NCBI RefSeq assembly: GCF_009380155.1
Contig: NZ_WHUV01000001.1
Span: 1,178,001-1,242,000, forward strand
DNA length: 64,000 bases
Reading direction: 5' to 3'
Origin: Pseudomonas piscis
Lineage (GTDB): Bacteria > Pseudomonadota > Gammaproteobacteria > Pseudomonadales > Pseudomonadaceae
Of this stretch, positions 26,252-35,764 are shown piece after piece. Position 1 is the first letter of the stretch. Each line of letters starts with the position of its first letter. Both the position numbers and the translations under genes were made by a program. The notes under the pieces were generated by a model, which was not told where the DNA came from, searched no databases, and saw only the letters and a program-made list of their open reading frames with translations.

Positions 26252-26288
26252 CTCGGTTCTCTAGGGTGTTGCAGGAAAGGTCAGGCGA

Positions 26289-27230
26289 TCAGCGCTGGAT
26301 TTCGCGATCACGGTCCAGCTGGTACGGCAGGTCGAGCAATTGCAGGCCCGGTCCTTCGGGCGTTCCCAGGTGCAGGTTGTCATCTTCCACGGCCTCGGCC
26401 TGCACCACCGCCAGTAATTCGATCCGCTCCGGGGCGCGGGCCGCCAGGACCACTTCACCGATGGCGCTGCCGTGGGTCGGGGAAAACAGCGGGGTACCGG
26501 GCTCCGGCTGTTCGTCCGCTGCCAGGGCCAGGCGGTACAGGCGGCGCTTGAGCTTGCCCAGGTACTGCATGCGGGCGACGATTTCCTGGCCGGTATAGCA
26601 GCCCTTCTTGAAGCTGACGCCGCCCACGGCCTGCAGGTTGAGCATCTGCGGGATAAACAGTTCGCGGGTCTGTGCCATGACCTGGCCCAGGCCGGCGCGG
26701 ATCTGTCCCAGCAGCCACTGGTTCAACTGGCCTTCGGGTAGTTGCGCAGCCAGTTGCTGGCCCAGGCTGGCGGCGCGTTCGGCCGGGACCCAGAGCTCGG
26801 CGCGGTCGGTCGAGACGCGTACGGCGATCAGGCCGTCTGCCCGGGCCACGGCGCCGTCTTCCTGGGGCAGTTCCAGGCCCAACTGGTCGAGGACGGCTTG
26901 GGCCGAGGACAGGCCGAAACGTGCCCAGCTGGTGCTTTCATCGCTGAGCTTGGCCTTGGAGAACACCGCGTATTTCTTCAGGTCAGCCAGTTGCGCCTCC
27001 ACCAGCTCACCGGCCATGGCCAGCAGGCAGCCGTCACCCTCCAGGAGGATACGGAAACTGGATTGCATGCGGCCTTTCTGGGTGCAGCGGGCGCCAAGGC
27101 TGGATTGGCTGTCGCTGAGGTAGTTGAGGTTGCAGGTCAATTGGCCCTGCAGGAATTTGCTGGCATCGGGGCCGCGGACGGCGAGTACGCCTTCGTGGGA
27201 CAGGGGGCAGAAAAAAGCGGAGTCAGCCAT
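26289..27230 (-). CDS. ygfZ: YgfZ, folate-binding Fe-S/tRNA-modification protein
   Basis: A 313-residue GcvT-fold, tetrahydrofolate-binding protein needed for the upkeep of certain Fe-S enzymes, including MiaB. The invariant motif KGCYTGQEIVARMQYLGKLKRR, here around residues 213-230, contains the essential Cys. The N-terminus reads LSHEGVLAVRGPDASKFLQG, the usual domain start, and the early N-terminal QGQLTCN motif is present. It is divergent from sdhE, the order often seen in pseudomonads. Confidence 0.92.
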   Translation of the reverse strand: MADSAFFCPLSHEGVLAVRGPDASKFLQGQLTCNLNYLSDSQSSLGARCTQKGRMQSSFRILLEGDGCLLAMAGELVEAQLADLKKYAVFSKAKLSDESTSWARFGLSSAQAVLDQLGLELPQEDGAVARADGLIAVRVSTDRAELWVPAERAASLGQQLAAQLPEGQLNQWLLGQIRAGLGQVMAQTRELFIPQMLNLQAVGGVSFKKGCYTGQEIVARMQYLGKLKRRLYRLALAADEQPEPGTPLFSPTHGSAIGEVVLAARAPERIELLAVVQAEAVEDDNLHLGTPEGPGLQLLDLPYQLDRDREIQR

Positions 27231-27379
27231 GGTTCATCGCAGGGTAAAAAGTATGGGGCACATAATAAGGGGGCGCCTTTGAAATGGATAGTTCACAAAG
27301 GATAGGCGGTGGCCGACCAAAGCCGACTGTCATCACCTGTCCCGGGCTGTATACTGGCGCCCTATTTGAGGAGCGTTCC

Positions 27380-27634
27380 ATGGTTGAAGATGTTGAACTG
27401 AATCGCCTCTACTGGCACAGCCGTCGCGGCATGCTCGAACTGGACGTGTTGCTGGTGCCGTTCGTCAAGGAGGTGTATCCGCATCTCAACGAAACGGATC
27501 GCCAGTGCTACCGCAACCTGCTCGAGTGCGAGGACCAGGACATGTTCGGCTGGTTCATGGAGCGCAGCGAATCCCCTGATCCCGAGTTGCAGCGCATGGT
27601 GCGCATGATCCTGGATCGTGTCCAACCCAAGTAA
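27380..27634 (+). CDS. sdhE: SdhE, FAD assembly factor for succinate dehydrogenase
   Basis: An 84-residue helical protein that helps attach FAD to SdhA (and fumarate reductase). The diagnostic RGxxE motif is present (SRRGMLELD at residues 15-22), followed by [30 protein letters not shown]. Length is normal. ATG 27380 has TTGAGGAG upstream. The downstream ygfX starts inside its last codons, as in the E. coli sdhE-ygfX pair, where the two were also proposed to be a toxin-antitoxin-like couple (CptAB). Confidence 0.92.
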   Translation: MVEDVELNRLYWHSRRGMLELDVLLVPFVKEVYPHLNETDRQCYRNLLECEDQDMFGWFMERSESPDPELQRMVRMILDRVQPK

Positions 27635-28070
27635 GCTGTTCGAGAGCCGCTGGCGGGCGTCCATGCAACTGCTGGCGGCTTATCTGTTGGCCCAGGCTTT
27701 CGCCCTGGGTGCCGTTTTTCTTCTCGATATCCCGCTTTTCGCCAAGCTCCTGGGGCTGTCGCTGTGCCTGTTGCACGCCGCCTGGGCGCTGCCTCGGCAA
27801 ATCTTGTTGAGTCACCCCCGGGCCTTCACCCGCCTGCGTCACGGTGTCGCCGGCTGGCAGTTGTGGAACCGCGCCGGTGGCTGGCAGGCGGTGCAGTTGT
27901 GTCCCGATAGCCTGGCGCTGCCGTTGATCGTGGTATTGCGTTTTCGCCTGAAGGGCCGGCGCCGGATCCACTCCGTCTGCGTCCCGCGGGATGCGCAGGC
28001 GGCCGACGAGCATCGGCGCCTGCGGGTGCGGCTCAAGTTCGCTCGCGATAGGTGGGCGGCTGCAGAATAG
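27618..28070 (+). CDS. ygfX: YgfX-family membrane protein
   Basis: A 150-residue inner-membrane protein with two adjacent hydrophobic segments ([19 protein letters not shown] at 18-36 and [16 protein letters not shown] at 44-59) and a basic cytoplasmic C-terminus containing [11 protein letters not shown]. This is the plan of YgfX/CptA, the sdhE partner. It starts at GTG 27618, overlapping sdhE by 17 bp. Its last 38 bp overlap the 3' end of nadB on the other strand. Confidence 0.75.
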   Translation: MSNPSKLFESRWRASMQLLAAYLLAQAFALGAVFLLDIPLFAKLLGLSLCLLHAAWALPRQILLSHPRAFTRLRHGVAGWQLWNRAGGWQAVQLCPDSLALPLIVVLRFRLKGRRRIHSVCVPRDAQAADEHRRLRVRLKFARDRWAAAE

Positions 28071-29655
28071 TGTCCCGGGCCTCGGGGAGCATCTGCGGGT
28101 AGTCGAGGGTGTAGTGCAGGCCCCGGCTTTCCTTGCGGGCCATGGCCGAGAGAATCATCAGCTCGGCGACCTGGGCCAGGTTGCGCAGTTCGATCAGGTC
28201 GCGGCTGACCTTGTAGTTGCTGTAGAACTCGTCGATCTCGTCCAGGAGCAGGCGCACCCGGTGCTGTGCCCGTTGCAGGCGCTTGTTGGTGCGCACGATG
28301 CCCACGTAGTCCCACATGAACCGCCGCAGTTCATCCCAGTTGTGCGCGATGATCACGTCTTCGTCGGAATCGGTGACCTGGCTGGCATCCCAGGCGGGCA
28401 GGGCGATAGGCAAGGCGATCTGCGGCAGTTGCCGGAGGATGTCGGACGCCGCCGAGCGGGCATAGACGAAGCACTCGAGCAGCGAATTGCTGGCCATGCG
28501 GTTGGCCCCGTGCAGGCCGGTGAAGCTGGTCTCGCCGATGGCATAGAGACCTGGCACGTCGGTCTGGCCATGCTGGTCGACCATGACTCCGCCGCAGGTG
28601 TAGTGGGCCGCCGGCACCACCGGGATTGGCTGCCGGGTGATGTCGATGGAGAACTCCAGGCAACGTTCGTAGACCGTGGGGAAGTGGCTCTTGATGAAAG
28701 CTTGCGGTTTGTAGCTGATGTCCAGGTAGACGCAGTCGATACCCAGGCGCTTCATTTCATGGTCGATGGCCCGGGCGACGATGTCCCGGGGCGCCAGCTC
28801 GGCCCGCGGATCGAAGCGCTGCATGAAACGCTCGCCGTTGGGCAGCTTCAGGTGGGCGCCTTCGCCGCGCAGGGCTTCGGTCACCAGGAAGTTCTTGGCC
28901 TGCGGGTGGTACAGGCAGGTAGGGTGGAACTGGTTGAACTCCAGGTTGGCCACCCGGCAGCCTGCGCGCCAGGCCATGGCGATGCCGTCGCCGCAGGCAC
29001 TGTCGGGGTTGCTGGTATAGAGGTAGACCTTGGCCGCGCCGCCAGAGGCGAGGATCACGAAGCGTGCACTGAAGGTGTCGACTTCACCGGTGGCGCGGTT
29101 GAGTACGTAGGCACCCAGGCAGCGCTCGCCCTCCAGGCCCAGGCGCTTCTCGGTGATCAGGTCGACCGCGACCCGCTGTTCCAGCAGTTCGATATTGGGA
29201 TGCTGCCGGGCCTTGGCCAGCAAGGTGGTGAAGATGGCAGCGCCGGTGGCATCCGCGGCATGGATGATCCGCCGATGGCTGTGACCACCTTCACGAGTCA
29301 GGTGGAATTCGAAGCCGTTGTCATCGTTGCCGGCTTCTTCGTCACGGGTGAAGGGGACCCCCTGGTCGATCAGCCACTGGATCGCTTCTCGGCTATGTTC
29401 CACGGTGAAGCGCACAGCGTCTTCGTGGCACAGGCCGGCACCGGCATTGAGGGTGTCGTCGACATGGGACTCGACCGTGTCGGTGTCGTCCAGCACCGCA
29501 GCCACGCCGCCCTGGGCGCGATAGGTCGAGCCGTTGGCGAGGTTGCCCTTGCTCAGGACCGCAATCCGCAGGTGGCTGGGCAGGGTCAGGGCCAGGCTCA
29601 AGCCGGCGGCACCGCTGCCAATCACCAGAACATCGTGTTGAAACTGTTGGCTCAT
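28033..29655 (-). CDS. nadB: L-aspartate oxidase
   Basis: A 540-residue flavoprotein that oxidises L-aspartate to iminoaspartate, the first step of NAD biosynthesis. FAD dinucleotide motif [15 protein letters not shown] at 9-23; [27 protein letters not shown] and the C-terminal [14 protein letters not shown] are family marks. ATG 29655 (MSQQFQHDV) is the natural start; the extra 44 codons upstream include stop-rich non-conserved sequence. It is divergent from algU, a typical pseudomonad order. Confidence 0.95.
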   Translation of the reverse strand: MSQQFQHDVLVIGSGAAGLSLALTLPSHLRIAVLSKGNLANGSTYRAQGGVAAVLDDTDTVESHVDDTLNAGAGLCHEDAVRFTVEHSREAIQWLIDQGVPFTRDEEAGNDDNGFEFHLTREGGHSHRRIIHAADATGAAIFTTLLAKARQHPNIELLEQRVAVDLITEKRLGLEGERCLGAYVLNRATGEVDTFSARFVILASGGAAKVYLYTSNPDSACGDGIAMAWRAGCRVANLEFNQFHPTCLYHPQAKNFLVTEALRGEGAHLKLPNGERFMQRFDPRAELAPRDIVARAIDHEMKRLGIDCVYLDISYKPQAFIKSHFPTVYERCLEFSIDITRQPIPVVPAAHYTCGGVMVDQHGQTDVPGLYAIGETSFTGLHGANRMASNSLLECFVYARSAASDILRQLPQIALPIALPAWDASQVTDSDEDVIIAHNWDELRRFMWDYVGIVRTNKRLQRAQHRVRLLLDEIDEFYSNYKVSRDLIELRNLAQVAELMILSAMARKESRGLHYTLDYPQMLPEARDTILQPPTYRERT

Positions 29656-30213
29656 TTGAAGGATTCCGCTCAAAGCGACCCGGTACGGGGTTGGCGCAAG
29701 ACGCCTGAATCGGCAAGTCAAAGCAGCCACACAGCCCACTAGTATATAGAGGGGGGGAGCGGCACAATAGCCGCGCCTGCATGGCATTGTGCGACTTCGC
29801 TGAGTAAAAGCGTTGCTCCCGGTCAGCCAGGGCTCAGGCCGCTACCAGGCCTGGCAGGGACGTTCGAGGGCACAGGGCTGTTTTTCTCTTTAGCGTTACA
29901 CAAACTTCGTCCGGCACGGCTATAAAGATTGGGAACTTTTGCCAAGGCCCCAAACTCAATAGAAGGTTGCCTGAAAGAAGGGACAGCGTCGGTTTTATCC
30001 AGGGTTTTCAGCCTGTTTTCCAGGGGTGAAAATCGACGACAGGATTATTCGCGCAGCCGGCCTTGCCCGCGCTGCGTTTTTCGTGCGTGCCGGATCAGAG
30101 CCCGCAGGAAACTTGCTTGGAGGGGGAGAACTTTTGCGAAAAGCCCGAGTCTATGTTTGCAAGCCTGATCGATTAGTAGCGCAAGCCTCCTCCGAGCTTA
30201 TCGAGGAGTGTTC
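29656..30213. promoter_or_regulatory. nadB-algU divergent intergenic region
   Basis: 558 bp with no convincing protein gene. It carries an AlgU-type promoter (30128-30154) and a second weaker GAACTT element at 29933 (spaced 16-17 bp from a poor -10) reading toward algU. The minus-strand promoter of nadB must lie near 29660-29760 but is not clear. Confidence 0.6.
30128..30154 (+). promoter_or_regulatory. AlgU (sigma-22) promoter of algU
   Basis: GAACTT, exactly 16 bases, then TCTAT, close to the AlgU/RpoE consensus GAACTT-N16/17-TCTGA. It is 60 bp upstream of the algU ATG, which supports autoregulation. Confidence 0.75.
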
Positions 30214-30795
30214 ATGCTAACCCAGGAAGAGGATCAGCAGCTGGTCGAGCGCGTTCAGCGTGGCGACAAGCGAGCGTTCGATCTGCTCGTGCTGAAGTAC
30301 CAGCACAAAATTCTCGGGTTGATCGTGCGTTTCGTGCACGACACCCATGAAGCCCAGGATGTCGCACAGGAAGCCTTTATCAAGGCGTACCGTGCACTAG
30401 GTAATTTTCGTGGTGACAGCGCGTTCTATACGTGGCTTTACCGTATCGCCATCAATACGGCGAAAAACTATCTGGTTTCACGCGGCCGCCGGCCGCCGGA
30501 TAGCGATGTCAGTTCTGAAGATGCGGAGTTCTATGACGGCGATCACGGCCTGAAGGATCTCGAATCACCGGAGCGTTCATTGCTACGGGATGAGATCGAG
30601 GGCACCGTCCATCGAACCATCCAGCAACTGCCTGAAGATTTGCGTACGGCTTTAACTTTACGTGAATTCGATGGTCTGAGTTACGAGGACATTGCCAGTG
30701 TCATGCAATGTCCGGTGGGTACCGTGCGCTCCCGGATTTTCCGCGCTCGGGAAGCCATCGATAAAGCCCTGCAGCCGTTGTTGCAGGAAACCTGA
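30214..30795 (+). CDS. algU: RNA polymerase sigma factor AlgU (RpoE, sigma-22)
   Basis: A 193-residue ECF sigma factor that directs the envelope-stress and alginate regulons. Region 2: RAFDLLVLKYQHKILGLIVR and DVAQEAFIKAYRALGNFRGD...FYTWLYRIAINTAKNYL. Region 4: LREFDGLSYEDIASVMQCPVGTVRSRIFRAR. It is held inactive by MucA, encoded 31 bp downstream. ATG 30214 follows GAGGAG; an in-frame GTG two codons earlier lies within that RBS and is rejected. An AlgU-type promoter lies upstream. Confidence 0.97.
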   Translation: MLTQEEDQQLVERVQRGDKRAFDLLVLKYQHKILGLIVRFVHDTHEAQDVAQEAFIKAYRALGNFRGDSAFYTWLYRIAINTAKNYLVSRGRRPPDSDVSSEDAEFYDGDHGLKDLESPERSLLRDEIEGTVHRTIQQLPEDLRTALTLREFDGLSYEDIASVMQCPVGTVRSRIFRAREAIDKALQPLLQET

Positions 30796-30826
30796 GACAG
30801 CGGCGACAGCCAAGAGAGGAACCGCC

Positions 30827-31414
30827 ATGAGTCGTGAAGCCCTGCAGGAATCGCTGTCCGCGGTGATGGATAACGAAGCGGACGAACTGGAATTACGTCG
30901 GGTATTGAATGCCGTCGACGAAGTGGAAACCCGTGAGACCTGGGCTCGTTATCAAATCGCCCGGGCGGCCATGCACAAGGAGTTGCTGCTTCCACGCCTG
31001 GATATCGCCGCTGCCGTTTCTGCAGCCCTGGCTGATGAAGCCGTACCTGCCAAGGGTTCCCGTGGGCCATGGCGTAGCCTGGGTCGCCTGGCGGTAGCTG
31101 CCTCGGTGACCGTTGCGGTCCTGGCGGGTGTGCGCTTGTACAACCACGATGAGATCGCGGGTGTCGAGCTGGCTCAGCAGGCTGGCCAGCCCACCCTGGC
31201 CGCGCCACAGGTCAAAGGCCCAGCGGTATTGGCCGGCTACAATGAGAATTCGGAAGCCACTGGCCCCATGGCCAATGGCGTATTGCAAGGACAGCCAGGC
31301 TGGCATGACCAGCGTCTGCCCAGCTATCTGCGTCAGCATGCCCAGCAAGCTGCACTCAAAGGCACTGAAAGCGCATTGCCTTATGCTCGTGCGGCAAGCT
31401 TGGAAAACCGCTAA
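30827..31414 (+). CDS. mucA: Anti-sigma factor MucA
   Basis: A 195-residue inner-membrane anti-sigma factor. The cytosolic N-domain binds AlgU (SREALQESLSAVMDNEADELELRRVL). A single membrane helix spans about 83-103 (LGRLAVAASVTVAVLAGVRLY). The periplasmic C-domain is the target of AlgW cleavage and is shielded by MucB; this strain ends in SLENR. The gene appears intact with no mucoid-type frameshift. The start ATG 30827 has GAGAGGAA upstream. Confidence 0.95.
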   Translation: MSREALQESLSAVMDNEADELELRRVLNAVDEVETRETWARYQIARAAMHKELLLPRLDIAAAVSAALADEAVPAKGSRGPWRSLGRLAVAASVTVAVLAGVRLYNHDEIAGVELAQQAGQPTLAAPQVKGPAVLAGYNENSEATGPMANGVLQGQPGWHDQRLPSYLRQHAQQAALKGTESALPYARAASLENR

Positions 31415-31422
31415 GGAGGATC

Positions 31423-32379
31423 ATGCGCGCCATCCCTCTACTCTCGCTTCTGCTCAGTGGCTGGTTTGTGGTTCCAGCCCACGCCGACGAAGCCCAGGAC
31501 TGGTTGCAGCGTCTTGGGCAAGCGGAACAGCAGCAAAGCTTCCAGGGCACCTTCGTTTACGAGCGTAACGGTAGTTTCTCTACCCATAACATCTGGCATC
31601 GTGTCCAGGATGGAAAGGTTCTCGAGCGTCTAGTCCAGCTCGATGGGTCTGCTCAAGAGGTAGTACGTGTCGATGGTCGCACCCAATGTGTCAGTGGCAC
31701 GCTGGTGGCGGGGTTGGGAGATTCTCCCGACTCCGTAGCGCGTGCGCTGGATCCTCAGAAACTCAAGAATTGGTACGACCTTGCCGTCATCGGCAAGTCG
31801 CGGGTGGCAGGGCGTCCGGCGGTGATCGTCTCGGTCTCGCCGAAGGACCAGCACCGCTACGGCTTCGAGTTGCACCTGGATCGTGAAACCGGGCTACCGC
31901 TCAAGTCCTTGCTGCTCAACGACAAGGGGCAACTGCTCGAGCGCTTCCAGTTCACACGCCTGGATACCAGCGATGTTCCTGGAGATGCCGAGCTGCGTGC
32001 CACCGCCGATTGCAAGCCTGTCACCCTTGATAGTGACAAGGCTTCGGCAGTCAAGGCTGCACAAACCTGGCGTTCCGACTGGCTGCCGCCGGGCTTCGAG
32101 TTGACCAGCAGCAGTGCCCGCAAAGATCCGGAAACCAAGGTGATGGTCAACAGCCTGCTGTATGACGATGGCTTGGCACGGTTCTCTGTATTCCTCGAGC
32201 CGCTCAACGGTGCAACCGTCACCGACACCCGGACCCAGCTTGGGCCCACTGTGGCGGTATCGCGTCGCCTGACCACGCCCGATGGCGAGATGATGGTCAC
32301 GGTAGTCGGGGAGATCCCGATCGGCACCGCCGAGCGTATTGCCTTGTCGATGCGTTCAGACTCTATCGCTAAGCAATGA
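31423..32379 (+). CDS. mucB: Sigma-factor regulatory protein MucB (RseB-like)
   Basis: A 318-residue periplasmic protein that binds MucA and blocks its proteolysis; it may sense lipoproteins or LPS. Signal peptide IPLLSLLLSGWFVVPAHADE. The N-terminal lipid-binding-like domain begins DWLQRLGQAEQQQSFQGTFVYERN; the C-terminal domain carries FELTSSSARK and RFSVFLEPL. It starts 8 bp after mucA behind AAGGAGG. The usual P. aeruginosa mucC does not follow; instead 223 bp with a hairpin precede mucD. Confidence 0.94.
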   Translation: MRAIPLLSLLLSGWFVVPAHADEAQDWLQRLGQAEQQQSFQGTFVYERNGSFSTHNIWHRVQDGKVLERLVQLDGSAQEVVRVDGRTQCVSGTLVAGLGDSPDSVARALDPQKLKNWYDLAVIGKSRVAGRPAVIVSVSPKDQHRYGFELHLDRETGLPLKSLLLNDKGQLLERFQFTRLDTSDVPGDAELRATADCKPVTLDSDKASAVKAAQTWRSDWLPPGFELTSSSARKDPETKVMVNSLLYDDGLARFSVFLEPLNGATVTDTRTQLGPTVAVSRRLTTPDGEMMVTVVGEIPIGTAERIALSMRSDSIAKQ

Positions 32380-32484
32380 AGCTTTATTGGTTGTGCAAGA
32401 GGTCAGTGATGGCTACTCCACAATTGAGAAGATGAAATGTTTGGCCAGCAAATTCATTTGCAAAATCCCCAGAGTTTTTTTATA

Positions 32485-32508
32485 GGTCAGAGCCTTTCGG
32501 TTCTGACC
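32485..32508 (+). terminator. Hairpin between mucB and mucD
   Basis: GGTCAGAGCC-TTTC-GGTTCTGACC, 10-bp arms with one wobble pair, followed by TTATTT. It may stop or weaken transcription from mucB into mucD, in the place where mucC lies in P. aeruginosa. Confidence 0.55.
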
Positions 32509-32602
32509 TTATTTGTCGTTCCTGGAACAAAACTGCCGCCCGCTTGGTGTCGGCGCTGTTCGTTCCCTATCGCTTAACCACGCTCGTCGTAACGGGAGCC
32601 GT

Positions 32603-34033
32603 ATGTCGATACCACGCTTGAAGTCCTACTTCACCATCCTCGCCACTGTGCTGGTGCTTGGCCAGGCCGTTTCTGCCCAGGCGGCTGAACTGCCTGATTT
32701 CACCCAGCTGGTCGAGCAGGCATCGCCTGCGGTGGTGAACATCAGTACCACGCAGAAACTGCCTGATCGCCGGGTCTCTTCGGGTCCCATGCCCGACCTC
32801 GAAGGCCTGCCGCCGATGCTGCGGGAGTTCTTCGAGCGCGGCATGCCACCACAGCAGCGTTCTCCACGTGGGGACCGCCAGCGTGAAGCCCAGTCCCTGG
32901 GGTCGGGTTTCATCATCTCCCCGGATGGCTACATCCTGACCAACAACCACGTGATCGCCGACGCCGACGAGATCCTCGTGCGCCTGGCCGATCGCAGCGA
33001 ATTGAAGGCCAAGCTGGTCGGTACCGATCCGCGCTCCGACGTGGCGTTGCTGAAAATCGACGGCAAGGACTTGCCCGTACTGAAGCTGGGCAAATCCCAG
33101 GATCTGAAGGCCGGCCAATGGGTCGTGGCCATTGGCTCGCCGTTCGGCTTCGACCATACCGTGACCCAGGGCATCGTCAGCGCCATCGGTCGCAGCCTGC
33201 CGAACGAAAACTATGTGCCGTTCATCCAGACCGACGTGCCAATCAACCCGGGTAACTCCGGCGGCCCGCTGTTCAACCTGGCGGGCGAGGTCGTGGGGAT
33301 CAACTCGCAGATCTACACCCGTTCCGGCGGCTTCATGGGCGTGTCCTTCGCTATCCCGATCGATGTGGCCATGGACGTTTCCTCCCAGCTCAAGGCGGGT
33401 GGCAAGGTCAGCCGTGGCTGGCTCGGCGTGGTGATCCAGGAGGTCAACAAGGACCTGGCCGAGTCTTTCGGTCTGGAGAAGCCTGCCGGTGCGCTGGTCG
33501 CGCAGATCCAGGATGATGGCCCGGCTGCCAAGGGTGGCCTGCAGGTGGGAGATGTGATCCTCAGCCTCAATGGCCAGCCGATCGTCATGTCCGCCGACTT
33601 GCCGCATCTGGTCGGTGCGCTGAAAGCCGGCGCCAAGGCCAACCTGGAAGTGATCCGTGACGGCAAGCGCAAGACTGTCGAGCTGACCGTCGGCGCTATC
33701 CCTGAAGAAGACAAGGATCTGAGCCAATTGTCCAAGTCCGGCGTCGAGCGCAGCAGCAACCGCTTGGGCGTGGCCGTGGTCGAACTCAGCGCGGAACAGA
33801 AGAAAGCCTTTGATCTCAAGGGCGGCGTGGTGATCAAGGAAGTACAGGACGGCCCTGCAGCGCTTATCGGCCTGCAGCCCGGCGATGTGATCACTCACTT
33901 GAACAACCAGGCGATCAGCTCGACGAAGGAATTCACCGAAATCGCCAAGGCGCTGCCGAAGAACCGCTCGGTTTCCATGCGCGTATTGCGCCAGGGACGA
34001 GCCAGCTTCATTACCTTCAAGCTGGCTGAGTAA
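32603..34033 (+). CDS. mucD: Periplasmic serine protease MucD (DegP/HtrA family)
   Basis: A 476-residue protease-chaperone that removes misfolded envelope proteins and dampens AlgU activation. Signal peptide YFTILATVLVLGQAVSAQAA. Catalytic triad: His in TNNHVIADADE, Asp in RSDVALLKI, Ser in NPGNSGGPLFNL. Two PDZ domains follow (about 275-370 and 385-475). ATG 32603 has CGGGAG upstream; the longer in-frame start is rejected because the signal peptide begins here. Bounded at its 3' side by a strong terminator. Confidence 0.95.
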   Translation: MSIPRLKSYFTILATVLVLGQAVSAQAAELPDFTQLVEQASPAVVNISTTQKLPDRRVSSGPMPDLEGLPPMLREFFERGMPPQQRSPRGDRQREAQSLGSGFIISPDGYILTNNHVIADADEILVRLADRSELKAKLVGTDPRSDVALLKIDGKDLPVLKLGKSQDLKAGQWVVAIGSPFGFDHTVTQGIVSAIGRSLPNENYVPFIQTDVPINPGNSGGPLFNLAGEVVGINSQIYTRSGGFMGVSFAIPIDVAMDVSSQLKAGGKVSRGWLGVVIQEVNKDLAESFGLEKPAGALVAQIQDDGPAAKGGLQVGDVILSLNGQPIVMSADLPHLVGALKAGAKANLEVIRDGKRKTVELTVGAIPEEDKDLSQLSKSGVERSSNRLGVAVVELSAEQKKAFDLKGGVVIKEVQDGPAALIGLQPGDVITHLNNQAISSTKEFTEIAKALPKNRSVSMRVLRQGRASFITFKLAE

Positions 34034-34059
34034 CTCGCCAGCTCCAGGCCTCGCCCAAT

Positions 34060-34091
34060 AAAAAGCCCGCCTCACAAGAGGCGGGCTTTTT
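34060..34091. terminator. Bidirectional rho-independent terminator
   Basis: AAAAAGCCCGCCTC-ACAA-GAGGCGGGCTTTTT, perfect 14-bp arms with flanking A and T runs, between convergent mucD and bepA. Confidence 0.9.
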
Positions 34092-34108
34092 TATTGTGTC
34101 GTCCAGGG

Positions 34109-35542
34109 TCAGCGCATCATGTCCTTGATCATCTGTTCCTGATCCATCATCTCGCGCTGGCGAGCATCGATCCGTGACGACAGTGGGAAATTGCTGCCGG
34201 CGCGGCGCTTGGCGAAATCCAACTGCTGGATGGCCTGGCCATAGTCCCCCACCAAGGCGAAATACTCGGCGCGTGCCTGGTGCAGGCCGATGATGTTGCC
34301 GGACAGGCCGCGGGTTTCCGCCACCAGGTACCAGACGTCCGGATCGTCGGGGCGGCTCTTGAGCAGACTTTCCAGAGCCTTTTCCGCATCGGCCGGACGA
34401 TTCTGCTTGAGCAGCAGGTCGACCCGGATCTGATGCAGCGGATAGTTGTTCGGATATTGGCCGAGCAAGCGCTCCACTCGCGCCTGTGCGTCCGGCAGGC
34501 GATTGCTGTTCATGTCCAGCTCGATCTGGGCCAGGTTGTAGGTGATGTCATTGGCCGATTTGGCCAGTAACGGCTTGAGGTTCTCCCGGGCTTCGTTCCA
34601 CTGGCTGCCCTTGATCTGGGCGATGGCCAGGCCGTAGCGCGCAATGTCGTTCTTTGGATTTTCGTCGAGCTGGGCGCGGAAGCGCTTGGCAGCCAGGCCG
34701 GGCGATTCCTCATAGTTCAGTTGCACCCGTGCGCGGATCAGTTGGTAGCGCAGGCTATCCTCGATGCCGCCGGGCTTGGCTTGTTCGGCACGGTTGCGAG
34801 TGTCGGCGATCCGCGACTCGGTGACCGGGTGAGTCAGGAGGAACTCCGGTGGCTTGGCGTCGAAGCGGTATTGGCGCATCAGGCGTTCGAACATGGTGGG
34901 CATCGAGCGCGGATCGTAGCCAGCCTTCTCCAGGTTGAGGATGCCGATCCGGTCGGCTTCCTGCTCGTTTTGCCGAGAGAAGCGTCGCTGCTCCTGGATC
35001 GCCGCGGCCTGGGTGCCGGCGATGGCGGCGATCCCGGCGTCACCGGCACCGGTGGCGGCAATCACGATGCCGGCCAGCAGGGCGGCCATCATCGGCACCT
35101 GCATCCGGCGTTGCGCCTCGACACCACGGGCGAAGTGGCGCTGGGAAAGGTGCGCCAGCTCGTGGGCCAATACCGAGACATATTCACCCTCGGTCTGGGC
35201 GTTGAGGAACAGCCCGCCGTTGACGCCGACTATTCCGCCCGGTGCGGCGAATGCGTTGAGCTGGGGGCTGTTGATCAGGATGAATTCCAGGCGCCGGTCG
35301 TTGACCTGGCTGGTCTCCACCAGCTTGTAGACGCTGGTTTCGACGTAGTCCTTGAGTTGTGGATCACTCAGTTGCGAGACCTGGCTGCGAAGCAAGGACA
35401 GCCAGGCCCGGCCCAGCTGGTATTCCTGTTGTGGAGAGACAATGGCTGAACTGGCGTCGCCAAGTGACGGCAGGTCGTCGGCGAAGCCCGGTGAGGCGAG
35501 CAGGCAAGCGAGCGTCAGCAGAGTAGGGCGCAACAAATTCAT
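34109..35542 (-). CDS. bepA: M48 metallopeptidase with TPRs, BepA-like
   Basis: A 477-residue periplasmic zinc protease that helps LptD/BAM assembly and degrades misassembled outer-membrane proteins. Signal peptide LLRPTLLTLACLLASPGFA. The zinc motif HELAHLSQRHF (H-E-x-x-H) is near residue 130, followed by the third ligand in NEQEADRIGI near 195. The C-terminal third contains tetratricopeptide repeats (EARENLKPLLAKSANDITY; ADAEKALESLLKSRPDDPD). I prefer ATG 35542 to a TTG 21 bases earlier. Confidence 0.9.
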   Translation of the reverse strand: MNLLRPTLLTLACLLASPGFADDLPSLGDASSAIVSPQQEYQLGRAWLSLLRSQVSQLSDPQLKDYVETSVYKLVETSQVNDRRLEFILINSPQLNAFAAPGGIVGVNGGLFLNAQTEGEYVSVLAHELAHLSQRHFARGVEAQRRMQVPMMAALLAGIVIAATGAGDAGIAAIAGTQAAAIQEQRRFSRQNEQEADRIGILNLEKAGYDPRSMPTMFERLMRQYRFDAKPPEFLLTHPVTESRIADTRNRAEQAKPGGIEDSLRYQLIRARVQLNYEESPGLAAKRFRAQLDENPKNDIARYGLAIAQIKGSQWNEARENLKPLLAKSANDITYNLAQIELDMNSNRLPDAQARVERLLGQYPNNYPLHQIRVDLLLKQNRPADAEKALESLLKSRPDDPDVWYLVAETRGLSGNIIGLHQARAEYFALVGDYGQAIQQLDFAKRRAGSNFPLSSRIDARQREMMDQEQMIKDMMR

Positions 35543-35764
35543 GCACAGAGCCTTAATCGACAAAGGCTCTACTGTAGCTGGACACCTGTCCGGGAGCCAG
35601 ACAAGGCTGGTGAAAACTCTGAAGGGACAAAGGTGCTTTTCGGCAAATTACTGCGTCTACGTCTGTAGGCCTTTGGCGCGCTGGATTTTTGCGCCTGCTG
35701 GTTATCGGCTGCCTGGTCCCTCGGGGTATCCTAGCGCCCTTGCATTTACCTCCGGAGTAACACC

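Noticed and set aside
27380..28070. sdhE-ygfX as a toxin-antitoxin module
   Set aside because: Early work proposed CptAB as a TA pair, but SdhE is established as a flavinylation factor and this locus is core genome.
27991..29742. A 583-codon frame antisense to nadB
   Set aside because: nadB has all family motifs; the antisense frame has none and starts within ygfX.
30026..30220. A 64-codon plus-strand frame just upstream of algU, starting at GTG
   Set aside because: It contains the AlgU-type promoter, overlaps the algU start, lacks a convincing ribosome site and looks like no known protein. Kept as non-coding leader.
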